Position numbers and translations under genes: made by a program. Below are positions 16,166 through 24,434 of a stretch of DNA of 37,537 nt, in pieces. Source of the DNA: a virus. The notes below the pieces were generated by a model. It saw nothing but the letters and a program-made list of their open reading frames with translations. It did no database searches and had not been told where the DNA came from. Each line of letters begins with the position of its first letter. Positions within the stretch are counted from its first letter, which is position 1. Location of the stretch: IMG/VR virus record IMGVR_UViG_3300042543_000295, positions 1 to 37,537 of that record; one strand, 5' to 3'.

Positions 16166-19100
16166 TATGGCTGCTCCACTTGATCAGTAATGCCGTCCAC
16201 CACTGCCGTTGTAATCTGGTCAACAAAACCCGCTGCGTTGATGGCGTTTAGCGCGCCTTGCATAAACGCATTGCCCCAGACGCCCCCGGCTGTCACCGCC
16301 GAACGAATACCAATGTCGCTGCTAAAGCCGTCACCGATGCCTTTCTGCACGTAGCCTGCAATGGTCGCGCCACGCTGCATGTAGGCGTCAGCGTCGGCGC
16401 GGATGCCGTTTGTGAGCGCGTCCAGCAATCCCGACGATAGCCCGTCGTAGGCGTAGCCTTTAAATCCACTTTCGACGGCGACGGCGGGAATGCTCCCAAC
16501 TGTGAAAAAAGAGCTTTGTGCTGTTGTGAATTGTGTGTTGACAGCAAAGAACAACGCGTCTGAAATAGTGGTTGTCGCCTCGCCGCCTTGCTGTGTCCCC
16601 TGAAACGCGGCGATCATCCCGGCAATGATGATCTGCGAAACGCTGGCCCCCTGCGCGCCGATCTGATCTTGGTTAGCGCCGATCTGGGTTGTCAGGCCAG
16701 TAACCAATGGCGTGATAAAGTCCGCTTGTGCATCACTCTGCGGAGCGTAGACTATCGGCGCGGTCAGCGAGGCAAGCGCTGTTTCGTCTATCTGCGCCGT
16801 AACATCAAATTTGGTAATGTTGGCTGTAACATCAATTGTCCCTAGCGGCTCCACATCACCCAGACGTTGACCAGGCGCTTGGAGCATCGGCATGATGGTT
16901 GGCGGGTTCGCCTCGACCTCCGCTTTATAGTCCAGGTAACTCTGGTAGGCCGCCGGTGAAAGTTGCGCCTGAATGTCGATAGCGTATGGCCCAGCGTCGG
17001 TAATTCCAGGCGCGGTGTCCGGCCTTTCGGGTGACGGGCCATACAAAAAGCTATACAGCTTATCTTGCGCTGCCCTGACCGCTTCGCCAGCAAACTCTAC
17101 TACCTTCGACAAATCAACCGTGAAAATTGGTACGGCGCCTGTGTAAGCAACTAGCGCGGTGCGGTCTACCTGTTCGCTTGGCACGCTTCCCAGAAACGCC
17201 ACCACGTTGGCGCGGTCAATGGTTTCGGTTGGCACGCTGTTGAGGTAGGAGACAAGCGTCTGCCGATCCACCGCTTCACTCGGTACGCTACCCAAGAAAG
17301 AAATCAGCGCCGACCGGTCAATGTTTTCTGCCGGCAAGGCGTTGGCAAAGGAGATCAACTCGGCACGATCAACGGTCTCCGTGGCTGGACTATTGATGTA
17401 TCCAATCAGCGTTGATCGGTCTACCTGCTCTGTTGGCAGTTCACTGAGGAATGACACCAGCCCAGAGCGGTCAATCTCTTCTTTGCTAACTTCGCTGACA
17501 AACGCCACCAGCGCTGATCGGTCAATCTGCTCGGTGGGTAGCTCACTCAGGAATGACACCAGCTTGGCGCGGTTGACCTGTTCCACCGGTAGCGCATTGG
17601 TGAATGTCACCAGGTCGGCCCGATTGACTGTTTCCACAGGGGCAGAACCATCGAAGGTGAAGAAGTCCGCTGCGGCCAGCTTGACCTTGCCGCCTTCAGG
17701 TGTCACCACCTCGTAATAGTCGGTGATCAGCAGCTTGGTTTTTTCGCCGTCCATTGAGGGCGCTGCCTGTGGCCCTGCGACGCCAAGCGCCACGGTTGCC
17801 GTCGTCGTCTGTCCCGTCACAACTGGCAACCACGCCTGCGCTGTAGCGTCGGCGGTGACGGTAATCTCCGGTTTGGCGACCGGCCCCATAGCGCCAGGCT
17901 TACCACTCGCCGCGGTCGAACCAAACAAGTTGGCCGGATCAAAGAACAGGGCTTTGGCCTTCGCCATCTGCTCCTTGACCATTTCGCCGCTGGCGTTGAC
18001 ATATTCGTCTAAGCCGGTTTGTAACCCTTCGGTGAGCGGATCAATGTCGATTAACTCTGGTGGCCTGACTGCGACGCCACCGCCACCGCCACCCGTCGCC
18101 GCGCCGACCGCCTCGTCAACTTGGATGCCGAAATACTCGTAAATATTTTTGCGGCCCTGTTCGCTCTTACTTTGTAATTCCTGTGTAAATTTGACCGCTT
18201 CTTCGTTGATGAAAATCGGAATGTTTTCGACGGCGGAATAAAGCGAACTGTCATTGATCGCCTTTTCCAAGAGCGCCACCGTTTGCTCTGCCGTACTGCC
18301 CACTTCTAGGCCAGCGCGTTCCAACCCTGCCCGCGCTTCTTCCAGGCTCACATCTTCCCAGTCGTTGCCGTTCTGTACCTCGTCGCGTAACCGGCGTAGG
18401 TACTCGTCAGCTTTCTCCTGGTAGACACCTAACTCGGCATCTTTCATGTCCTGCTCAGTGACCTGTGACGCGCTGAATAGCCCCGGCACTTTATCGAGAG
18501 CGCTCTTTAGCTCCTGGTTGGCTTTCTTCGCCCCGTCCTCCAACAGCTTGCCAGCACGGCCCGCTGACCGTTCCTGTGACCGTGCCAAGTCTTTATTGTA
18601 GCGCTCCATCTCGCGCCGGTTCTGCTCGCGCCCGCTGGTCTGCTGCTGCGACTGAATGCGGTTGGCAATGCTGCCACCGATGGCAAGGCCCGCCGGTGAT
18701 GCCATGTCCGCCTGGGCGCTGTTGAGCGCGTAGATAGCGCCGGTGGCAATGCCAGCGCCTTGCGCCAGTGTCAGCAGTTGTCCCGTCAACATCGCTGTCA
18801 CACCGGCGTAAATGTCGCCGGAAATAGCCCCGTTGCGGTAAGCGGCTTCGGTGAGAACCAACTGATTGACAAGTTCGGCGGCATACGCGTTGGACGCCAA
18901 AAAGTCATTGCCAAGATCGTTGATAACGGCGCTTAACTGGCTGCCACCATCGGCAACACTGTAGGCGACCGCTGAGAGGTATTCAAACTGGGCAAGCTGC
19001 TCCGATGTAACGGTTGAGCTATACAACATCTCCTGCGACAACGCTGCTAATTCCTCACGGGCCGATGATACGCCGGGAAGAAAATCGACAAAGCCAGCGT

Positions 19101-20721
19101 TGAGGCTGGATATAGCACCGCTCATTGCGGAAAAGTCGATTTGATTGGCGCGCGCCTCTAGTTCATCGAAGGGCGCAAGCAAACTCGTTAGGATTTCAGC
19201 ACTACGAAATTGCAGTTCCGTGGCATCGGTGACACCGGCATCCATCAACGATTGCAAGGCGGCTTCAGCGTCTGCTTTTGCCTGCCGGTATTGTGCCAGC
19301 GCCTGATCCGGCCCGATAGTATCGACTGATTTTTCGGCGCGGCCCATCAGAGACTTATTGATTGATGATTCCTGATCCCCGTACAGCGTGAGAATCTCGG
19401 CACTGACCGCTTTGGCCTTTTGGCCGGTCATGTCTAAGGCAGCGCCGACGTTGGTGATAATCCCTTCTTGTTGCAGGAATGCGTCCGACGCGCTGTTTGT
19501 CGCCACTTGCATTTCCTCAAGGACACGCAATTCATCGCGTAGATTGGGGAGTGTGCCAATACCCTCTTTGAATTGGCTTACGTCGAATCCAAGAATCGTA
19601 AAAGGTTCTGCGTTTTCAAATTTTGCAATCTCAGTCTTGATCTCTTCGATCCGGCGTGAAATAGTATCCTGCGATTGTCCGCCCTCAAACCATGTTTCAC
19701 GAATATCGCTAAGAGCGTTAGCGGCGTCACCAATCTTGTCGGCGGCTAACGTGGCGATTAATTCGCCCCAGGAATCTTTTAGATTCTGGACATTGGCATC
19801 GAATCGTTCAAATTGCGTGGCGGCGCTATCAGCGGCCTCGCGGTTGGCTTCAATGGCGACCGCGCCCTGGCGGAAAGCTTCTTCCAGCAATGCTTGTTTT
19901 CGTTCGGCGGTCGTTAGCTGATCGGCGCTTTTGCCTATTGTGTCGGCGTACCGTTTCGTGGCAGCTTCCAGATCAATGATTAGGCCCAAGTTATCCAAAA
20001 TCAACCGGCTCTCACGCGCTAGACCGGTCGTCAAGAACTCCAACGCCTGCGTATCGGCTATGCCCTGCGCCCGACCAAGCGCCGTTGAAAGCTCAATTAG
20101 TTTTGCGAAAGCTTCGGGGGTTTTGGCGACCTCGAATTGAATCGCGCGATTCGCATTTAAGATCAATTCGTACTCGGAGATCGTCCCTTGCGCGGCCTTC
20201 TTCGCTGCGTCAATCATGGCGCTGGCGTTGGTGCCAACACTGCGCGTATAATCGTCTAGCACGTCACCTAACTGCTGAAAGACAGCGCCGCGCCGCGCCG
20301 TTTCAGATAGCTGTTGCCCTAATTCCTTTAATTCATTGATGGCGATGCCACCAGCAAAGCCGCCTAGTAAGCCGCCAGCTAACCCGCTAGGGATGCCGCC
20401 ACCGCCAACTGATGGTGGCCGAACGTTTGCCGCGGCGTTGCGCGCCTGCTCAAATGCCGTGCGCAACGCCTGCGCCTCGCTGACCGCCCGCTGAATGCCA
20501 GAGGTGTCGAGTTGTCCCAGATCGCCAGCCTTGACGGCGCGTTCCATTTCAGCGGCAAACAACTTGGCTTGCGCCTGCGCGGCCTTTAGCCCAGAGGTGT
20601 CGAGTTTGCCAACATTGATTTGGCGCAGTTCGGCCTCGAACACAGACCGCATGTTTTGCGCTTGACGCTTCGCGTCACTCGTCTGAACTGAAACGCGATA
20701 TATTAGCTCTCTGCTAGGCAT
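16165..20721 (-). CDS. Tape measure protein (1518 aa)
   Basis: Length, position after the tail-assembly chaperone and composition identify the tail-length ruler. Residues 1-100 are helical (MPSRELIYRVSVQTSDAKRQ, with 'LDTSGLKAAQAQAK' and 'LDTSGIQRAVSEAQ' as an internal duplication), followed by a glycine-rich hydrophobic stretch near 110-135 (GLAGGLLGGFAGGIAI) suited to membrane insertion. Long alanine- and glutamine-rich coiled coil occupies about 140-950. A tandem 17-residue repeat block follows (DNA 17083-17643), then a mixed C-terminus. With an alpha-helical rise of 0.15 nm per residue, 1518 residues would predict a tail of roughly 200 nm, if the whole protein is extended helix. The ribosome binding site is weak (GAGATCAACT before ATG). 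Confidence 0.92.
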   Translation of the reverse strand: MPSRELIYRVSVQTSDAKRQAQNMRSVFEAELRQINVGKLDTSGLKAAQAQAKLFAAEMERAVKAGDLGQLDTSGIQRAVSEAQALRTAFEQARNAAANVRPPSVGGGGIPSGLAGGLLGGFAGGIAINELKELGQQLSETARRGAVFQQLGDVLDDYTRSVGTNASAMIDAAKKAAQGTISEYELILNANRAIQFEVAKTPEAFAKLIELSTALGRAQGIADTQALEFLTTGLARESRLILDNLGLIIDLEAATKRYADTIGKSADQLTTAERKQALLEEAFRQGAVAIEANREAADSAATQFERFDANVQNLKDSWGELIATLAADKIGDAANALSDIRETWFEGGQSQDTISRRIEEIKTEIAKFENAEPFTILGFDVSQFKEGIGTLPNLRDELRVLEEMQVATNSASDAFLQQEGIITNVGAALDMTGQKAKAVSAEILTLYGDQESSINKSLMGRAEKSVDTIGPDQALAQYRQAKADAEAALQSLMDAGVTDATELQFRSAEILTSLLAPFDELEARANQIDFSAMSGAISSLNAGFVDFLPGVSSAREELAALSQEMLYSSTVTSEQLAQFEYLSAVAYSVADGGSQLSAVINDLGNDFLASNAYAAELVNQLVLTEAAYRNGAISGDIYAGVTAMLTGQLLTLAQGAGIATGAIYALNSAQADMASPAGLAIGGSIANRIQSQQQTSGREQNRREMERYNKDLARSQERSAGRAGKLLEDGAKKANQELKSALDKVPGLFSASQVTEQDMKDAELGVYQEKADEYLRRLRDEVQNGNDWEDVSLEEARAGLERAGLEVGSTAEQTVALLEKAINDSSLYSAVENIPIFINEEAVKFTQELQSKSEQGRKNIYEYFGIQVDEAVGAATGGGGGGVAVRPPELIDIDPLTEGLQTGLDEYVNASGEMVKEQMAKAKALFFDPANLFGSTAASGKPGAMGPVAKPEITVTADATAQAWLPVVTGQTTTATVALGVAGPQAAPSMDGEKTKLLITDYYEVVTPEGGKVKLAAADFFTFDGSAPVETVNRADLVTFTNALPVEQVNRAKLVSFLSELPTEQIDRSALVAFVSEVSKEEIDRSGLVSFLSELPTEQVDRSTLIGYINSPATETVDRAELISFANALPAENIDRSALISFLGSVPSEAVDRQTLVSYLNSVPTETIDRANVVAFLGSVPSEQVDRTALVAYTGAVPIFTVDLSKVVEFAGEAVRAAQDKLYSFLYGPSPERPDTAPGITDAGPYAIDIQAQLSPAAYQSYLDYKAEVEANPPTIMPMLQAPGQRLGDVEPLGTIDVTANITKFDVTAQIDETALASLTAPIVYAPQSDAQADFITPLVTGLTTQIGANQDQIGAQGASVSQIIIAGMIAAFQGTQQGGEATTTISDALFFAVNTQFTTAQSSFFTVGSIPAVAVESGFKGYAYDGLSSGLLDALTNGIRADADAYMQRGATIAGYVQKGIGDGFSSDIGIRSAVTAGGVWGNAFMQGALNAINAAGFVDQITTAVVDGITDQVEQP
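17083..17643 (-). repeat. Eleven tandem 51-bp (17-aa) repeats inside the tape-measure gene
   Basis: The protein repeats the pattern L-P-x-E-x-(V/I)-D-R-(S/A)-x-L-(V/I)-x-(F/Y)-x-x-x eleven times without gaps, for example LPTEQIDRSALVAFVSE and VPSEAVDRQTLVSYLNS. The first copy starts with APVETVNRADL and the last, VPIFTVDLSKVVEFAGE, is the most diverged. DNA copies differ at many third positions, so the block is old or kept by selection. Repeat number could tune tail length. Confidence 0.92.
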
Positions 20722-20800
20722 AGTTGATCTCGGTTGACAAAAAACTAATGGAGTGGCAAACTAAAATTAGTGCAATCAACAAAAACGAAAGGGAACCATC

Positions 20801-21052
20801 ATGGATTCATCTAGTGGCCTGATCATTGCAGGCGTCGTACTACTTTTGGCCGGATTCGCCTTTGTCGTCCTGCGTGAAATAGTTCTTTGGTATTTCCGCG
20901 TTGGCGAAATCGTTGAATTGCTCAAGCGCCAAACTGAACTACTCCAGGCCATTGCCGCCGAACGTACCAGCGATGCGCCAAAAGCCATCATCGCCAAAGT
21001 CGAGTCAACAGAGCCACCAGCACCGCGCCCTAATCCGCTAACCCGGAAATAG
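20801..21052 (+). CDS. Small membrane protein (83 aa) on the opposite strand to the virion operon
   Basis: ATG at 20801 follows GAAAGGGA (20787-20794) at a good distance. Residues about 7-32 form one hydrophobic helix (GLIIAGVVLLLAGFAFVVL), followed by an amphipathic, charged segment (VGEIVELLKRQTELLQAIAAE) and a proline-rich, basic tail ending in NPLTRK. The stop TAG at 21050-21052 directly abuts the stop of the leftward gene at 21053. The opposite frame over this stretch is serine/arginine-rich and lacks a start signal, so I read this strand as coding. No clear promoter is seen: TTGACA at 20734-20739 has no -10 at correct spacing. A holin-like, superinfection-exclusion or tail-chaperone-antagonist role cannot be separated. 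Confidence 0.72.
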   Translation: MDSSSGLIIAGVVLLLAGFAFVVLREIVLWYFRVGEIVELLKRQTELLQAIAAERTSDAPKAIIAKVESTEPPAPRPNPLTRK

Positions 21053-21529
21053 TTACCGCCATTCCCGGCGTTCGATTTGCTCAATTACGAAGTCAACCAT
21101 GCGCGCCAATCGGTTCTCGCCATCATCAGTCAGCATTGTCACGCTGCGTTGCGGCATGTTCCGCGTACCCCGTTCGTGAAAGACGGCGCGTCGGTCATTG
21201 CTGCCAACGTCGATGATCAGCCCAAAGCCGGTCGTCTGGATGCTTTCGTGGTTGTCGCCGCCGCGCTGAACGAAGGATGAACGATAGCCGCCAGAGCGAA
21301 CGAGAATGGGCCTTTCACCACTGTATCCCAATTGCCGCCGTTGGGTAACAGTCGATTGCGCCAACCCTGCCCAGCGGCCAAAACCACTGCCCTGGCCGCT
21401 AAAATTTCTTTGAAACTCTTGCCGGATACCATCGGCGATTTTCCGTGTTTCGCCAGCGCCGGGACGGGCGATTTTGCCGATCAGGCGTTCAAGCTCGTCA
21501 AATTTTGCGTTTGTGGTTAGCGTGAACAT
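21053..21529 (-). CDS. Phage virion morphogenesis (Mu gpG-like tail completion) family protein (158 aa)
   Basis: The sequence follows the family pattern: an N-terminal helix, then FGRWAGLAQSTVTQRRQLGY (W-x-x-L-x-x-x-T-x-x-R), ILVRSGGYRSSFVQRGG (L-x-x-S-G-x-x-R-x-S), and FHERGTRNMPQRSV (F-H-x-x-G-x-x-x-x-P-x-R) before a C-terminal helix. Family members act in joining heads and tails or completing tails. It normally sits upstream of the tail-tube gene; here it lies between the chaperone and the tape measure. It begins 3 bases after the end of the frameshifted chaperone frame. ATG 21529 has no strong ribosome binding site, so coupling to that upstream frame is likely. Confidence 0.8.
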   Translation of the reverse strand: MFTLTTNAKFDELERLIGKIARPGAGETRKIADGIRQEFQRNFSGQGSGFGRWAGLAQSTVTQRRQLGYSGERPILVRSGGYRSSFVQRGGDNHESIQTTGFGLIIDVGSNDRRAVFHERGTRNMPQRSVTMLTDDGENRLARMVDFVIEQIERREWR

Positions 21530-21531
21530 GT

Positions 21532-22310
21532 CTACCGTCGCCCCTTCGGTTTTACCGGTTTGGCCTTCTTCGCCTTGTCTCGCTCGTCACCGATTACCCG
21601 ATTGACATATAGAAAATCGTGCCTGTGCGCGGGTGGCATAGACACGATTTCAGTGTACGAGAATCCTCGCTGCTCGCCGCCGAGAACATACCAGGGCACA
21701 TAAACGGTTTCGATAAAGTCTGGATCGCATAGCCCGTCAAACTCTCCCTCTTTTGCCTTCGCCCGTAACTCTGCCGGCGTGGGCGGTCGCTTCGGCTTAT
21801 CTTCCTTCGCCGCCGCTTCCGCCGCGACAATAGCCTTCGCTAGTTCTTTGACGGCTGCACGGTCAGCCGCAGCACTTTTTTTTCCTCGTCTCCGCTGGGG
21901 ATAAACGAGAATAGGCGTGCAGGATTGCCAGCGTCGATTACAGCATCGGTCAACACGTCCATCATGCCGGCAGGAGCCTCACGCGCAAAGCGTTCGGCAT
22001 CATACCAGGCGTCGGGCAGTTTGGTTTCCGTCCAGGTGTCGCCATCCTTGACTTCCACCCGCTTGAGCGCCGCCATCACCATTGCGTGAGCAATCATCAC
22101 TCCCTGCATGACAATGGCTTCATCATTCCTGATCCAGTCGTCGCCATAGGTGGCGCGCATGGACTCAAACACACGCCCGCGGCGACGGTTGAATAGGCCA
22201 ATGTCGAAATTGCTGCAAGTGCCAAAGGTCAGCCGGTATTCCTGCTCCATCTCGCCATCGGAGACGAACAGACTTACCGGCTCAGTGCGTTGCCAGTTAT
22301 TGAGATTCAT
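21532..22310 (-). CDS. Tail-assembly chaperone GT-type fusion made by -1 ribosomal frameshift (259 aa)
   Basis: The zero-frame protein starts at ATG 22310 and stops at 21840. A second open frame, displaced by -1, overlaps its end and continues to TAG at 21532-21534 with strongly coding content: after ...GDEEKK it reads SAAADRAAVKELAKAIVAAE, then RPPTPAELRAKAKEGEFDG, then VYVPWYVLGGEQRGFSYTEI, and ends in a basic KAKKAKPVKPKGRR tail. The only link is the A8 tract on the minus strand (21883-21876), where A-AAA-AAA allows -1 slippage. The fusion has 145 shared residues plus 114 new ones. In lambda and many siphophages the equivalent G and GT proteins, made in fixed ratio, hold the tape measure and recruit tail-tube protein. 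The extension itself has no usable start codon until well inside. Confidence 0.85.
21840..22310 (-). CDS. Tail-assembly chaperone, unshifted G-type product (156 aa)
   Basis: This is the product of ribosomes that do not slip. The first 145 residues are shared with the GT fusion, and the unshifted tail is VLRLTVQPSKN. The protein starts MNLNNWQRTEPVSLFVSDGE, is of mixed alpha/beta composition and has helical segments around 50-80 and 110-130 (EAPAGMMDVLTDAVIDAG). It lies directly downstream of the major tail tube gene and upstream of the tape measure, which is the conserved place for this chaperone in long-tailed phages. Confidence 0.85.
   Translation of the reverse strand: MNLNNWQRTEPVSLFVSDGEMEQEYRLTFGTCSNFDIGLFNRRRGRVFESMRATYGDDWIRNDEAIVMQGVMIAHAMVMAALKRVEVKDGDTWTETKLPDAWYDAERFAREAPAGMMDVLTDAVIDAGNPARLFSFIPSGDEEKKVLRLTVQPSKN
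21876..21884 (-). promoter_or_regulatory. -1 programmed ribosomal frameshift slippery site
   Basis: On the minus strand the sequence is G followed by eight A and then GTG. In the zero frame it is read GAA-AAA-AAA-GTG, so tRNAs on A-AAA-AAA can slip back one base and continue at AGT-GCT. The GC-rich stretch GTGCTGCGGCTGACCGTGCAG just after it could form a stimulatory structure. Confidence 0.8.
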
Positions 22311-22312
22311 AA

Positions 22313-23356
22313 TTAGTAGGTCGCCACATTGTTGATAACTTTAATGGTGGATGGCGTCGCCACATCACCCAGGATGTACCCGTTGGCGCTCATGGTGATC
22401 AGATCGTCACCGCTGGCGCTCGGTGCGTCCCCCGGCTGCCACTGCACAGACGGTGCAACGAATTGAAACTCAAACGGGATCAATGGAGATGTGCCACTGA
22501 TGTTGTCAGCGCTACGCCATTCAACGTCGATATTGCCCCGTACCGGCCCCGTCGCCACGGTCGTCCCCGCGTCAGCGCCGTAATACAATGATTCGTAAAT
22601 GGAATCACTGGCGTTGATTTCGCTGAATGACGCCTGAATGTCAATCGACTGGCGTTGCATATTGACACGGGCTTGTGACCAAAGCGCCTTGTCATCCTCG
22701 CGTAACGCGTTGGTGAATGTGAATTCGGCGGCGCGAATGACTTCGATTACGGTATAGCCGCCGATGTCAATATCAGTACGTGCGCCAATCCAGGGCACGA
22801 TCTCGTCAGCTTGTTCGGTCACATACGTTGGTTGCGTGCCAGAAAATGCCGCCAATGTCAAAAAGCCAAACTCAGCGGTACACATGATTTCGTCAGTGCT
22901 AACGCTGATGGACAACGATGTACAGCGGCCATCAACAGCACGGACGTAATAGGCGCCGTCGCTGTCCTCGACTTCCCACATGGCCGTTACCCATTTGTGC
23001 GCCGTGTCCGTTCCCTGCGTCAACGTGTGCGTGTAGCCTAGCGTGGCGCTCCCCGCGGTCGCCACTTGGTAGCCAGTGGCCTGCAATACCGGCACGATCC
23101 CTTTTGGCCGCAATGGGAACGTGACCGTTGCACGCCCGATGTAGCCTGTTACCTGGTCAGCGTTCGCCCGCGCCCACGAGGTTGTCCCGCCGGCGCTAGG
23201 ATGTTCTAGCCGCGTGTCACGGTATTCAAATTCCGGTGCAAGGCTGCTCTCGGTGGCAATCAACCGATACAGCGTTGTAGCCGCCGTGCCTTTGGCTCCT
23301 TGCACGCCGATGGCAAAAAATGAACCTAATGAATTGGCTTCCGATGATGCCGACAT
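22313..23356 (-). CDS. Major tail tube protein (347 aa)
   Basis: The gene lies directly upstream of the chaperone, ending 3 bases before its start region, as tail tube genes do. The N-terminus (ASSEANSLGSFFAIGVQGAKGTAATTLYRL) matches the common opening of tube proteins of this class, which describe their substrate as 'GxQxxxGTAA'. The rest is beta-rich, with VTFPLRPKGIVPVLQATGYQ, EVIRAAEFTFTNAL and an immunoglobulin-like C-terminal part (VRGNIDVEWRSADNISG) followed by PLIPFEFQFVAPSVQW. It should polymerise into the non-contractile tube. No sheath gene is seen nearby, supporting a siphovirus. Confidence 0.85.
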   Translation of the reverse strand: MSASSEANSLGSFFAIGVQGAKGTAATTLYRLIATESSLAPEFEYRDTRLEHPSAGGTTSWARANADQVTGYIGRATVTFPLRPKGIVPVLQATGYQVATAGSATLGYTHTLTQGTDTAHKWVTAMWEVEDSDGAYYVRAVDGRCTSLSISVSTDEIMCTAEFGFLTLAAFSGTQPTYVTEQADEIVPWIGARTDIDIGGYTVIEVIRAAEFTFTNALREDDKALWSQARVNMQRQSIDIQASFSEINASDSIYESLYYGADAGTTVATGPVRGNIDVEWRSADNISGTSPLIPFEFQFVAPSVQWQPGDAPSASGDDLITMSANGYILGDVATPSTIKVINNVATY

Positions 23357-23359
23357 TTA

Positions 23360-23569
23360 TTAACTCCCCGCCGTTTTATCGGCAATCAACCGCGCCACTT
23401 TGCGATCCGCCTCAGCCTCTTGCGCTTCATCGCCGGCGCTTTCGTAGATCATGACGTCCCACAGCACGTAAAACAGGTTCTGCGGCGTATCGGTCAATTC
23501 AACGCCCGCATCCTGCAATGCCTCGCCGTGCGTGGTAGTGATATAATCCAAAGCTTGCTGTCTGGTCAT
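23360..23569 (-). CDS. Hypothetical small acidic helical protein (69 aa)
   Basis: The gene starts at ATG 23569, 4 bases inside the end of the upstream gene, and stops 3 bases before the tail tube start. It is helical (TRQQALDYITTTHGEALQDAG, then a second helix with EAQEAEADRKVARLIADK). The location between tail terminator and tail tube suggests a tail-assembly accessory, but no family is recognised. Confidence 0.7.
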   Translation of the reverse strand: MTRQQALDYITTTHGEALQDAGVELTDTPQNLFYVLWDVMIYESAGDEAQEAEADRKVARLIADKTAGS

Positions 23570-24081
23570 ACTGTCAACCCCGTTATAGAAAATGCTGTTG
23601 TGCCAACACCATACCGCAGATTGGCCCGATTCTGACTAGGGTGCGGGAATAGCTCGACAACGCTGGCAAACATACTGTTATTACCTCGTGGACGCCCCCG
23701 CAACAGCGATCCATCGGTCGCCGCAACCCCGGCAAAGTTGAGTGTAGCCAATAACTTCTCGGTGCGATGCACTAAAATCTTGGCATCCCTGGTGGCGTCT
23801 GCTGGCGTGCCTTCACAGACGCTGATCACAACAACCGAATATTCAACATCGCGCTTTATCGTGCTGCTGCCATCATGACCGGCGGCCACGGCGCGCGACT
23901 GAAACGACATTACAATCTGAAAAGGCGCTGCGTAACTCTTTGTCCAGTCCTGCACGTCAACCTGGGCCAACTTGTCAACCTGTGTAATCCTCAGCGTTGC
24001 GTAGCTGCCAGCGCTACCCAGCGCCGCAAGCAACTGCGTTGCCAGATAATCGTCAAGCGCATTCCAAAGTGATTCCATCAA
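23566..24081 (-). CDS. Tail terminator/completion-like protein (171 aa)
   Basis: Its position between the connector-type gene and the tail tube gene, its length and its composition match tail terminator proteins, which cap the tube. It begins with a helix (WNALDDYLATQLLAALGSAG) followed by alternating strands, such as RDVEYSVVVISVCEG and FASVVELFPHPSQ. ATG 24081 overlaps the upstream stop by 4 bases (ATGA-type). The assignment rests on gene order more than on motif. Confidence 0.65.
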   Translation of the reverse strand: MMESLWNALDDYLATQLLAALGSAGSYATLRITQVDKLAQVDVQDWTKSYAAPFQIVMSFQSRAVAAGHDGSSTIKRDVEYSVVVISVCEGTPADATRDAKILVHRTEKLLATLNFAGVAATDGSLLRGRPRGNNSMFASVVELFPHPSQNRANLRYGVGTTAFSITGLTV

Positions 24082-24434
24082 TACACCCTCAGTGATGCCG
24101 GTCGCGTGCTGCTCATGGTGTCGTCACCGCTGATACGGCCATACTCGGCTAGATGCTTTGTCGCCTTTTCTTCAAAAGCTGACACACGATTATCAGACCA
24201 AGCGACGGTGTGATTATCAAATGAGCTTTCGTTCGACGGTGTGGACGCGATACGGTTAGCGATCACGGTATAGGCGCGATGGTATACCCAGTGGCGTTGC
24301 GCCGATTCGCTGGCGGTCTTGCCAATGGCATCTGCCAACCACACCCCGACGGCGGTGTTAATGTCACCATCGGGGAACATGGAAGGCAGTAGATCGCCGT
24401 TTGGATAGATCAAATCACTCGCTGTCAGCGCCAC
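24078..24434 (-). CDS. Head-tail connector-like protein (118 aa)
   Basis: The frame overlaps both neighbours (20 bases at the start, 4 at the end). It is mainly helical: ALTASDLIYPNGDLLPSM, then AVGVWLADAIGKTAS and a tyrosine-rich RHWVYHRAYTVIANRIAS. Small helical proteins between capsid and tail-terminator genes are often connectors that dock on the portal. No diagnostic motif is visible, so the function is inferred from location. Confidence 0.65.
   Translation of the reverse strand: MALTASDLIYPNGDLLPSMFPDGDINTAVGVWLADAIGKTASESAQRHWVYHRAYTVIANRIASTPSNESSFDNHTVAWSDNRVSAFEEKATKHLAEYGRISGDDTMSSTRPASLRVY

Noticed and set aside
20734-20767. Promoter TTGACA ... TAAAAT upstream of the rightward membrane-protein gene
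   Set aside because: The boxes are 22 bases apart, too far for a sigma70 promoter, and no better -10 lies at 16-18 bases.
20776-21084. 102-aa leftward frame in the gap before the tape measure
   Set aside because: It is the antisense of the rightward membrane-protein gene, with serine/arginine-rich low-complexity sequence and an overlap into the neighbouring gene's coding end.
21594-21830. 78-aa leftward frame rich in arginine and serine
   Set aside because: It overlaps the -1 frame extension of the tail chaperone, which has far better coding character and joins the upstream gene at a slippery site.
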